In this document: in pieces, positions 22,780 through 34,020 of the stretch
Layout of the letters: the number at the start of each line of letters is the position of its first letter
Position numbering within the stretch: position 1 is the first letter of the stretch
Program-made: the position numbers and the translations under genes
Notes under the pieces: model-generated
Told to the model about the DNA's origin: nothing
Seen by the model: only the letters and a program-made list of their open reading frames with translations
The model's database searches: none
NCBI RefSeq assembly: GCF_016802725.1
Contig: NC_052667.1
Location: 1,082,501 to 1,146,500 of the forward strand
Origin: Solenopsis invicta
Taxonomy: Eukaryota; Arthropoda; Insecta; Hymenoptera; Formicidae
Direction: 5' to 3'
DNA length: 64,000 nucleotides

Positions 22780-23117
22780 TTTTTTTTTTATCCTTTGCTA
22801 ATGTAAGTATCGCATATGGAATTCAAAATTGTAGAAATTAAGTTGTGAAAATAAGAACAGAGAAGGTAGTATTATGTAAAAATATCTTAAATTATTTTTA
22901 TAAAATTTAATGCATGATAAGTTGCTGTTTGCAGTTTGAAGCTAATAAAAATAGTACTATAACTGATTCAACATTTGGTGAACATAGTACTGGAAAGTTG
23001 AAAGTGATAGGATCTGTTTTAAATTCAGAAGACTTTGGCAAAGCATACAATTGCGCGATTGGAGGTGCGATAAATCATGAAAAAAATGCCATATCCAGAA
23101 ATAAAAGATTTACATAA
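22780..23117 (+). pseudogene. 3'-end relic of an M13 gene (downstream of B)
   Basis: Duplicate of the relic at 14560-14910. An exon-17 end (TCCTTTGCTAATGTAAGT) lies near 22790. A last exon follows CTGTTTGCAG at about 22935 and reads LNSEDFGKAYNCAIG and onward. The terminal CNIW is degraded: an extra base shifts the frame and Trp is lost. It was carried along as part of the 8-kb duplicated unit. Confidence 0.75.
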
Positions 23118-24050
23118 ATATTACACATTAAATTTGCTTGACAAAAATATAAAATGTAAAATGTAGAAATGCAAAATGATTAATAAAAACGTTTTATTAA
23201 GATATATATCGATAAATAAAGTAAATCATATTATATAAAGGAAACGTTTTACTTTTCAAATCACTGATTTGTAGTCTTTGTCATGATATTGAAGTATAAA
23301 GATAATAATTAGCCTATACAGTATCAAATTTTTTTCATATCTTAAAAGTATTACAACTGAAAAAAATAGAAAGTTTTAATATGTTTGCATGAATGTTTGC
23401 AACATTTTAAGATGCTGTCTTAAAATAGCAAAATGTCCGTGATTCTTGTATTCAAAACATTGCAAAAAAATTGTGGAAAATTACTGAAAAAATTTGAAAT
23501 ATTACCAAATATAAACTTTCTCTATAAATACGATTAATAAGTGTAAAAAAATGATTTAAAGCATGGTAATAATCTCAAAGGTGTCATCATACAACATACA
23601 AATTTACAAACTATTCGTCTTTACTTATACTTTTTGTGTAAATAGCATTATGAAAATAGATAATCATGAAACGACGGACGTCCTGTAAACGATAATTTAT
23701 TGTCAGTATATTATTTAATTGGATACATGAGATTTTATTGGTCATGATAGGAAGTATATTTCCAATTAAATTTATCCTACAGATAAGTGGTAGATAGCTG
23801 AAGTGCTGCATTGTTACTGGTGATAAGTATATCCTATCGAAATAATCAAGAAACATAAAATAAAATAACCTAATTATAATCGTATGTTAAACATGTGTAT
23901 GACATTGAAATGCAATTCAATTTAACATTATTCTTTATTTATAATTTAAAAAAATTATTATTATATGGGATCTAGTATAGCTTACTAAAATCAACCGTAT
24001 TATACGCTGAGTTAATAAAAGTTTGCGCAAAAAAAAGAAAGTTATCACAG
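23118..24050. other. Spacer between relic and gene C promoter
   Basis: AT-rich. The first part matches the flank at 14910-15420 and also resembles the 3' flank of gene C. The 23640-23790 part resembles upstream regions of the other M13 genes. No gene is visible. Confidence 0.5.
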
Positions 24051-24111
24051 CAGGTTCCGCTTTATTGATATAAATTAGAAGGTCGAAAGATGCATCTAGC
24101 CTACGACACTA

Positions 24112-24168
24112 TCAATTCGATATGATTGCATAGAGCGAGCCTTCCGCTGGAATAGTAACGTATAAAAG
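24112..24168 (+). promoter_or_regulatory. M13 gene C core promoter: conserved block plus TATA box
   Basis: TCAATTCGATATGATTGCA at 24112-24130 and TATAAAAG at 24161-24168, about 98 bp above the gene C start codon. Both are retained although surrounding sequence has diverged strongly from A and B. Confidence 0.65.
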
Positions 24169-24265
24169 AGTAAATTATGTATGAAATTTCATAATGTGGT
24201 GAGAAATGTAAGAGTACGTTTACAAATCGCAAAACTATTTTAAATCAGTTTCAAACTGTTTTACA

Positions 24266-27200
24266 ATGAGGCGTTTTATTTTTCTGTAAGTAATTCATAA
24301 TAATCATTTCTTAACAGTATCGAATCATAAACAAATCAAAGATCCTTAATTTATCTTTTAGAAAATTAATCTGTCTTGATTGTTAACAACTGTAAAGTTT
24401 AAACTATTCAAAATCTAACAAAACTTTTTTCTTTTTTCGAATTCAAGATTATCTTTATGAAGTTTGAGAATTATATTACGATTATAATCTTATCTGTTAT
24501 TTTTATACGTTTCGTTATTTAAAATTGCTTATACAATGCATTACACGTATTTTGCAGTATCATCATAAGTGTGCTTTTAATCAAGAATGCCACACCATCG
24601 AAATACCAGAGTTATCCTTCACGTCTGGCATGGTTGTTTGGCTTGAACAGTAAACCAAATGAAAATAAAGAAAATACAGAAGAAAGTAATGAAGGAGATA
24701 AACCGACCGTATGCAAATCTCAAGAGTGCAAAAAAATTGGTATTTAAATGACAACAGAATTGTAGATAAAAAATTATATATAACATATATAATTCAACAG
24801 TTAGCGCGCGCTAATCTGAAATTTAAAATCTTCATTTACCATTAGGTCTAATTTTTCTTTTATGTTTTCATTTCTTAGCTCAGATCTTTTCGGAGAGCAT
24901 GGACAAATCTGTAGATCCATGCGATGATTTCTATGAATATGCTTGTGGAAAATGGCCAGAACATAATCCTATTCCGGAGGGGATGAATTCTTGGAATATG
25001 TATATCCTTGGAACAAGATTAGTTATGAAGAAGACAAGAGGTGAATACCATATCAGTTAAAATTTTAATTAAAAATTTATGTGTAATAATATTAAATATT
25101 GAATAATATTCTGCATAGAAATTTTCGATGAGGGTCCAAAAGACGACGATCTTTTGGCAATAAAACTTGCGAAGAAATGGTACGCGGTCTGCATGAATAC
25201 AGGTAAGTACGAATAATTCTCAAGTGATAGAAACGCATGTAAAATTCAAATGCTTATTATTTTCATACATAATCGCATTTCAATATATATAATCGTTGAT
25301 TTATGAAATACTTTTAGATGCAATGGACAGGCAAGGACTCGAGCCTCTCGTCTTTACTTTATCGCGGATAGGCGGTTGGCCTATGATAATGGAACCAGAT
25401 GAATGGAACGAGCAGGAGTACAGCTGGCAAAAAGTGGATGATCAATATATGCGCTTGATGGGAACAAATGCTTTTCACGACGTGCGCGTAATCGAACGCA
25501 AGCGTTCGAACGAGTCTGAGAAAAAAGTGCATGTACTTATCACGCGACACACAAGCTCTTAATTAAGATTATCATTTCATGCTTGCATTAACATTACATC
25601 CTCAGAAACGTTTGCAATGTAATCATCTTCTCTATAACATTATGCGCTGCGTAGCATCATTGAGTGTTGTTTTCGCGTTGCATTTCCCACTATAAGTGGA
25701 TGTATATTCATTGAACGACGTTTGGATTTGACAATAGTAATTCTTTTTAATACAAGTTTTTGTTGCTAGATTGATACTCCACATTTACCTTCGGATTCGT
25801 ACAGTCTCTGGAGTGGTGAAACCGATTTTAGTAAAGAAGATGAAAGTGACGAGGATCTCAGCGACGAAGAGGAGCAAAGCGACGAGCAGGGAGATAGTCA
25901 AGAACCTGGAAGCGAGGGCGAAGACCATGACAAAAGTGATAATAAAAGTAACAACAACGATGATAATGATGATAATGATAGTAATGATGTAGATAACGAT
26001 GGCAATAAAGATGATAATGACGACAACGAGACAAACGAACAAGACAATGACAATGAAAACTTGAAGAAAAAAGTCGGTATGAGAAAAACCGGTAAATTCG
26101 CAAAAAAGGAAAAAGTGAGAGATAATAAAAAAATAAAGACTAGCATCCATTCTAAGAAACATAAGAATCATAGGACAAAAAAAGAAAGGGTGAAGAGACG
26201 GGTAATACCAATTAATATTCACAAAAAGTTACGTTCGCAAAAAAACGAAAGGATTCATATGAAGCGAGTACATAGGCAGAAACTAAAGGAAACTTTACAA
26301 ACGACAACACCGCAGATTAGTACAGAAGAAACGACTGACGAAGATAAGAAAAAGAAGCAAGTTGATTACATCTCGAAAGTAGCACGCGCCATAGCTAAAG
26401 CAAGAGGCGTCGACGTAACGGAGAAACATATGAATAGAGATATCCAAGACATGATCGACTTTCAAATAAAATTAACTGATGTAAGATGTTGTATTACTTT
26501 GTCAGACAGTAAGACGAGAAACAATTTAACCTGGTTCTAAATGTATTTCAGATTACTATGGATTTGAGTGACGAAAAAGACATGACACTCAATGAGTTCC
26601 AGGAATGGTATGATAAAAAGAAACCTAAAACTGTCAACAGCAAGGTACGTCGTATTTTAATGTATTAACATCATGTATAATGGTCTTTAATTAAACAAGC
26701 ATGATTAACATAACACAGATTGACTGGGTGTACAAAATTAGAGAAATATTTGACGAGGCCTACGTACCTGTGAAGGATGATTTAAATCTGACAATTAAAT
26801 CACCGGGTTACTTCAAGAATCTTATCGCATTGCTGGACGAGACATCTAGTCGAACGATTGGTAATTTTTCACATTGCGGTAATACTAATAAAATATCAAT
26901 ATAAGCACTTACATGAAACGTATTTTAGTAAACTATATTCACTGGAACTTTTTGAGCAAAGTAATAAGAACTACTACAAGTGAAATGAGAAAATTATACA
27001 ATACGAGGCACGGATATGATGAGAACGATAATGAAGAGAATGACAATGAAGACGCTTTTGGATTTTCAGGGAGGTATGATGCAAACTCTTTTTCCGAATA
27101 TGGTTTTTCATATGATTGTTAGCGTTGGCGAGTTTCAAAGCTATTAATTCTTTTTGTGTTTTTATTCTTAATAGAACGCAATCTTTATACATAAATTTAA

Positions 27201-28323
27201 GTTAATTTCAATTTATACCAATATCAGAGATCTCTGATCAGAATTGTTATCACAGATCGCGAAGATGCATAAGGGAAATAGACATGGGCAATCTCTTAGC
27301 GTACGAGTATGTCAGAAATCAATTCCCTGATAAAGTCAAGACAACCGTAAGCATTTTGTATAAATTATTAAAAATATTATTTGCCTGTTATTTACAGGTT
27401 TTATTTATAGTTAATTTGCTCAATTGAATAACTTACAGGCAGCGGATATGATGGACGATATACAAAAAGAAGTCGAATATCAAATTAAAGAGTCGGACTG
27501 GCTGGATGAGGATACTAAAGATTTTGTTTTAGAGAAACTAGTAAATATGAAGAAATTTATTGGATATCCGGACTGGTATAGAAATGACACTATCGTTAAA
27601 CGATATTTTCAGGGAGTAAGTTTCTGAAAATTTATTAGATATCACCACCTTTGTGATTATTTGATTTAAATGTATTGTTCCATTAAAGCTCATTATCATC
27701 AATTCATATTACGAGAATACGCTCAGCTATAACAGATATAGCAAATGGAAAGAACTACGAAAATTGATGAAAAATAATACTAATGATGGAATGTAAGATA
27801 GTACATTCATATTTGTTCCATTACAATTATTGTAATTTGTAAAATAACTCACATAGTGAATTTTATTACAGTATGGTAATGAGCCCTTTAATGGTAAATG
27901 CCATGTTTTCTGAGAGTGAAAATTCCATAGGTTCGTATGTACATGTCATTTTATGTGAAATTAAATCTATATTTGCAATTATCGATATTGTCATTGACAT
28001 TAATCTATCTTTCGATAGATCTTCCAGCAGCAAATTTCCAAAATCCATTTTTCGCTTATGGTCGACCACAGTAAGTAAATTTTGATTAAAAATATGAACG
28101 CGGCTAAGATAGCAAGAAGTATAGGTAAACTAATTATACCACATCTAAAAATTTTATAATTTTAATCAATGTTCTTTTTACCTTTAATCTTTATTCCAGA
28201 GCTATTAATTATGGTATTGTTGGCTCAACTATGGCTCACGAAGTTAGTCATGGATTCGATGACACTGGTATGTTACGAAAGAATTTAAAAAATGTATTGT
28301 TAGATAACTTACTAAATGATAGA

Positions 28324-28355
<32 letters not shown>

Positions 28356-29144
28356 ATGTACACATGTAATTATATATCTGTCATCTTACTTCTAAATATT
28401 TACTACGCTCGTGCAAATATATAAGTAACAAAAAGAATATTTAGGACATTTATATAATAAGAATGGAGAAGAAGTGGAATGGTTATCTGCTATGGCTGAA
28501 GGATATAGCAAAAGAGCAGAATGCTTTGTGGAACAATTTAATAATTATCCCATTGATAAGGAATCGAATTACACAATAAAGGTATCTATTCTGCATTTGA
28601 TTAGCACATATTTTACGTTAGCTTAATTTTTTCCTTTGTATGTTTTGAAAATATTCAAATATTTATTCACTAAAATTGCAGGATTATGGAAATCAGACAA
28701 TAAGTGAGAATATCGCAGATACAATGGGACTAGAGGCAACGTTTAGAGCTTATCGAAGAAGAGAAAGAGAATGCGAAAATCCGGGTACCGTTTTGCCGGG
28801 TTTGGAAGACCTCACTAACGACCAACTTTTTTTCCTATCCTTTGCCTATGTAAGTAACATAGATAGACAATAAATTCAGAGAGCGGTAATAATTACATTA
28901 TGAAAATAATTGATTATAATAAACATTTATGTGTTTCAATTCATGAAACTGCGGTAACGATTTGCAGCTATCGTGCGAAGCTCAATCAAATAGCGCTCTA
29001 GAGATGGCCAAAGCTGACTCGCACAGTATCGAAAGATTGAGAGTGATAGGATCCGTTTCAAATTCGCAAGATTTCGCCAAAGCTTATAATTGTCCAGTCG
29101 GCAGTGCGATGAATCCTGAAAGGAAATGTAATATCTGGAAATAA
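24266..29144 (+). CDS. M13 metallopeptidase C (neprilysin-like, secreted), 928 aa
   Basis: Third and most diverged array member. Exons: 24266-24285, 24558-24739, 24879-25040, 25119-25202, 25318-25532, 25770-26480, 26552-26644, 26719-26860, 26929-27073, 27256-27346, 27439-27615, 27689-27792, 27872-27930, 28019-28070, 28200-28267, 28445-28581, 28682-28849 and 28968-29144 (2787 nt). The signal peptide MRRFIFLIIISVLLIKNA is more hydrophobic than in A or B. The N-terminal domain has SVDPCDDFYEYACGKW. The insert exon (711 bp) has an acidic Asp/Asn/Glu half and a basic half with RVKR. A second small acidic stretch (DENDNEENDNED) occurs in exon 9. Catalytic motifs are canonical: VNAMF, HEVSHGFDDTG, SENIADTMGL with the third zinc ligand Glu kept, CNIWK. 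It is the best candidate in the array for ordinary M13 activity. Confidence 0.9.
28323..28355. repeat. (GT)n microsatellite in gene C intron 15
   Basis: Interrupted GT repeat between the zinc-motif exon and the next exon. Confidence 0.7.
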
Positions 29145-29987
29145 ATGACTTATACGAATTTTACGCATTAAACTTGTCATTGTTTGATATAAAAATGTAA
29201 AACAATTGATAAAAATTTTCTATTTATCACTAAATAAAATAAAGCATAATATAAACAAATCGTTTATTTGTTTTCCTTCACAAGTTTGAAGTCTTTCTCA
29301 TGATCTTGTCTTAAAAAAGACCAATTATATGTATTTAGATGTATCGGTAAATGGAATGACGCACATATCGTTTAAAGAAAACACTTGTCATTTTTACAAT
29401 TGAAGTCTCCAAGTTATAATAATATAATAAAACGTTTTATTAGATAATCACTTAGACAAACGATATTTAGCTAGCTGTCAATGGAGAAAAAGAGATAAGC
29501 AGAGAGTAAAAATACTAGCAAAAAAATTTTATATTGATAAATTGCAATGTTTCATACATAATTCGCAATCATTCTTTATATTAAAGGATATTTAGATGTT
29601 GAGTAGTGATATGTTTGTCGGCAGAATTCTTATAGTCTATGGGCTATCGCAACATGTTATGATGACACTTAAATAAATGCCACCATGGTTTCTACTTTCA
29701 ATGGCAAAGTATTAGAACACGAAATATACTTACTTTTCTTTTGACAGTTGATTAATTTTTGTTTCTATCTAAATAATTGTCCAAAATGACTCAATTGAGA
29801 TACGATTGCTCGACCAGAGACGAATAGATGTTAATCAATTGTAGATATTAGAAGTTCAAACCGAAAATCGATGAGAAAATTCATTACGCCAAGTTACCTG
29901 TGCACGTGGCATCTAAAGTATGGCCAGACGAGAATCAGATACATATTTTGAGTGTAATACCGACACATTGATCTTCGTAAATTAATG
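29145..29987. other. Convergent intergenic region, M13 C / SLC22
   Basis: 3' flanks of two convergent genes. AATAAA overlapping repeats at about 29233-29244 are candidate polyadenylation signals for gene C. The rest is AT-rich with no gene visible. Confidence 0.5.
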
Positions 29988-32676
29988 TCATCCGTTCTGT
30001 TTCTCATGCACGCCGTTCTGCTTCTCTTGGGCCTTCAATGGTTTTATAATTTCTACCTCGTTCAGTTGTTCGAGCATCAACTGTTGCTTTTTCTTCTTTT
30101 TCTTTGACGATTTTCTATAAAAATTGTCAATAATGTCATTTATGTACCTGAAGCAAATTGCACAAACAAAAGAAAACTGGGAAAAACTTACTTTCCAAAG
30201 AGTTCGCCGTCTTGAATCGATTCAGGAAGTTTTTTGTTTAATGTCTCCGGAAGAAGAAGGGACATTAATCCGCTTAATAAGGCGCAGGAGCCGAATATAA
30301 CAAGTGGTAGTGGTATCCATATTTCCGACTGGAACGATTAGATAATATATCAATTTAATGATTTCATATAATCTGTGACAATCGGATATCGACATGTTTG
30401 CTTTGAATGTTTCTATGCTTTTAGATATCTAGAAAAGCATAATAACGTACCAGGTGATTGACATACGGCGCGATAACTCCACCAATTCGAGCAAAGGTGG
30501 AACTCGCACCTAATCCGACATTTCGAATAACAGTCGGAAATTGTTCGGCAGTAAATACATAAATTGCACCATATGAGGAGGTAATAGCAAGTTTTCCTAT
30601 CATTGCTAAACAAACGATTAACCACGGCATATCTGAAAACAAATAAATTCATTTATTGACTTACAAAATAGATAGCTTTCACATTAAGATCAATTTAAAT
30701 ATTAAATTTATTTTAAATATTTTTTTTTTATAAATTGCACTTTATTTAAATATGCGTGTAAGATATCACATTGCTACAGATAATAAAAATTGTTAATTTA
30801 TAGTATACTTACTTGGAGGGACGAATAACGTAGCAAGTAATGCTAATCCGGACAACATCATACAGCCGCAAAGAATGATCTTTCTGCCCCATCGATTCAG
30901 AGTAAAAATCAGGAACGTATACGCCGGTACTTCCACCACCCCGGATATTACAAAATTAACATAGTCGTTACCGCCAAGATTGGACGCGTGCCAAGACAAT
31001 CCGTAGTACGTACCGCTGTTGACAAGCCTACAGGAATGAGAAAATCAAAATTAGAGTAGAACTATTAAGCGTAAAAAACGAAACGTGAATTAAAATTGCT
31101 GACGAATCGTACCAGTTGAAAAACAGAAGAATGCTCTTTCGCCTCAAGTTCGGATAACGGAACAGATCGAAGAGCGAAGGCTTTCTCGTGTCAGGCATAC
31201 TATCCTCGCTGTTATTATTAAGAAGTGTGTCCAAAGCCTCGCTTGGCATTTCTACACCGTTTTCCAAAGAAGCACGTTGTAGCAAATCCTTCGCTTCTTG
31301 GAGGCGGCCTTTCGTTAAAAGCCATCGCGCGGACTCGGGAATAAACCTGCCGCGAATCGAATCACTTTGTAAATTGCGCGAAACACTGAAATTATACACG
31401 TTACTTGAAATACATCTGTTATGTCATACCACCAATAAAGCAGAAACGCGATGCTCGGCACTGTGATGGCTACTTGTAGCATTCTCCAGTCGGTAATAAA
31501 ATACGCGAAGCCAGCGGTGAGTATATATCCGGTAGTGAAAAACAATTGGCAACCGACACCAGCTACTAACCGCTTTTTCGGCCCGACCATCTCCAAAGCT
31601 AGAAAAGATAAATGATATACATTTATATGCCATCTAATATCCCCGTGATTTAATTAAAGCTTTTCAAAAAATGCAGTTCAGTAAAATTATAAACGATAAT
31701 TAAATTATATTGATAATTTGATATTCATATCGATAATTCAGTTACCTATAACATAAGCTACTAAGAACACCCCACTGGTGGTTGAGCCGACAATTAACCT
31801 GAAGATTACGTAGGAAATAAACTCGGGCGCAACAGCGACTAGTATACCGCCGACCAGCTGTATGACTAAAGACAGGAAGAAAATTGGTCTACGACCGTAT
31901 TTATCAGACAAACCACCGAATATCATCGAGCCAAGCATGACTCCTACCATGAACAACGAATCCCCCGTCGCTCTCAGCCACGCCTTGTCGCAGACCAAGT
32001 CCCACTGCAAAGAAAAGAAACATTTATTATTCGACATCTTTCCATTCTTATTGTACGTATTCTATATAAAAGTCAAGTTTCCGTTTGTCTCGTTGTTTGA
32101 TTTCTTTTTACATCTCATTCGTGCAAGAATGTCAAGGAAACGCGGTAAGCAAGTTTTAGTTTGTAGAGTCGATACAGCTAAATAATTGTTATTCTATACC
32201 TCGGACGTGGTTGTACTTTTGTACACGCTTCTGTTGTACACATACTGCTTGCAGGCGCTGAAGCCTCCACCTTTGGTTTCGTTGCCAATTGCTTTTCCAA
32301 TGATCGTGCCATTCGCGAAGCCGATAATGTCACGGCTCATGCACTGGGACCACCCCTGAAGTTCGTTGTCCCACGGATAACTCGCGTTCAATATATCTTG
32401 ACTCAGATGGAACGTGGCGTTCTCCGCGTGCTCGTATGGAAGTAAACACCTGAGGCAAAAAAATTTCTTGTTTTACTGAAAATTCCTCGTAATTCACCGT
32501 GTAATTATCGTCACGTTTGCTCGAACTGTGTACCTCGAGTCCATTTTGGCGCCTAGAAATACGCCGGCTAGCTTGTGAAAGGCGCACGAGATTGCTGGAA
32601 GACAGAGTAGAAGATAAACTCTGCGCTGGTAGCGGCCAAACTCGCCCATACGAAGAATAACGTCGTCGTACGCCAT
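29988..32676 (-). CDS. SLC22-family organic cation transporter-like protein, 571 aa
   Basis: Major facilitator superfamily carrier for organic cations or related solutes, expected in the plasma membrane. Nine exons on the minus strand: 32676-32534, 32449-32200, 32004-31746, 31598-31430, 31346-31113, 31027-30813, 30632-30451, 30328-30192 and 30114-29988 (1716 nt). A short N-terminus and first membrane segment are followed by a large extracellular loop with several N-glycosylation sequons (NATF, NASY, NGTI, NETK, NRSV), typical of SLC22. The MFS signature GGLSDKYGRRP is at about residues 161-171. IPESARWLL is the post-TM6 motif, with Ala where many relatives have Pro. Later segments include GRKIILCG and AEQFPTVIRNVGLG. 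The C-terminus is a lysine-rich tail (KKSSKKKKKQQ). Substrate cannot be told from sequence. Closest named insect relatives are the Orct proteins. Confidence 0.9.
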
Positions 32677-33115
32677 TTCGTCCTGGGTATCCTACGTTTC
32701 CTTATTTACGATATTTCTCGAATGCGTAAAAAAAGAACTTTTATTAGAATCCTTGCTTCAAAGAAAAATATCCTTATATTGGATTTTAATCGAATAACAG
32801 CTTCGATCGCAATGGACGTTTTAATAATATTCTATTAATTCTGGCATCGTTATCTCGTGTTACGAGAATTTTTTCGTCGTGACATTCAGAAGTTACTCTG
32901 AAAACAAGCGCGTGTGGCACGGTTCACGAGGGCACTCGTACGCGCTCCTCAAGATATTCCTAGCTGTAAGGCTTGATCCAGCGGTAGAGACAGCCAAAAC
33001 CGCTTATTGGATTTCCGAACACATCAGGCGTTCTCATAGGCGGGCTTCCGGGCAAAACTGTAGCAATTAAAAAAAAATCTAATGTAATATTAAGATTGTG
33101 CTTGATATTTATTGT

Positions 33116-33161
<46 letters not shown>

Positions 33162-34020
33162 TTCCAAAACTATCGCGTTTTGTCTCATACAATTTTTCAA
33201 ACTCGTTATAATTATCTGTGTTAAGTGTTCAATAAAGATTAATTATCCACCATCCGTATACTTAAAAACAGTCGTATGTATGCAAGCGCAATGTTGTTTG
33301 TACACATTGTTCACGTATCGCGCGCGTATTGCGTAACAACGATATGCAAAAGAGAGAGAAAGGGAGAGGTTTGACAAGTCGCAAGGTTTAACATCGAACA
33401 TTACGCCTGTGCGTAGCGCTTTTAATGCACCCGGGATCCGCGTTCAGACTAATTAGACTCGCGAACAGACGATCCGAACGGATCGTGATTGATACAATTG
33501 ATACAATTGTCTTTTGATTAGGAACTTGGAAGAAAAAAGCGGCAAACAGATAATACTGCCAATTATTAACCAATCAATCGTTTGTTATATCGTAATTCCA
33601 CTCTTCTCTTTTTCACAGAATTACTCTACTAAATTCCTCTATAAAACTAAATTTTTCGCACAAGAAATGTATATACAAAATCATTTCTCTTTCAAATTTA
33701 TAAATTTATATATGATTTTGCAACATAAATGAAAATCAAATATTACATAATTAATAATAATTTATAACATAAAGTTATAACACAAAGTAACGTATAATTT
33801 CTCTTATAAACATTTCTGCTAATACTCGCATCAACATTAAATTTTCTTGCTAAAACACATCATATTAATATCTTGGCTATAACATGGCTCTCTGAACATG
33901 TATAACGTTTCAGTAAAAATTTCGAAATATTTAATAACACAACATAACAATCTTTTACGCAAAGTTGCAATATCGCACAAGTCGTATGAAATATCATCCG
34001 TATTATCTGTATATATTTAT
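32677..34020. other. SLC22 upstream region and spacer
   Basis: No gene is visible. It includes a (TA)n tract at 33121-33158. A non-coding 5' exon of the transporter could lie here but I cannot place one. Confidence 0.45.
33121..33158. repeat. (TA)n microsatellite
   Basis: Pure TA run of about 38 bp. Confidence 0.85.

Noticed and set aside
25785..26222. Minus-strand hydrophobic frame across the gene C insert
   Set aside because: Complement of acidic/basic coding DNA mimics membrane segments; the sense frame is well supported.
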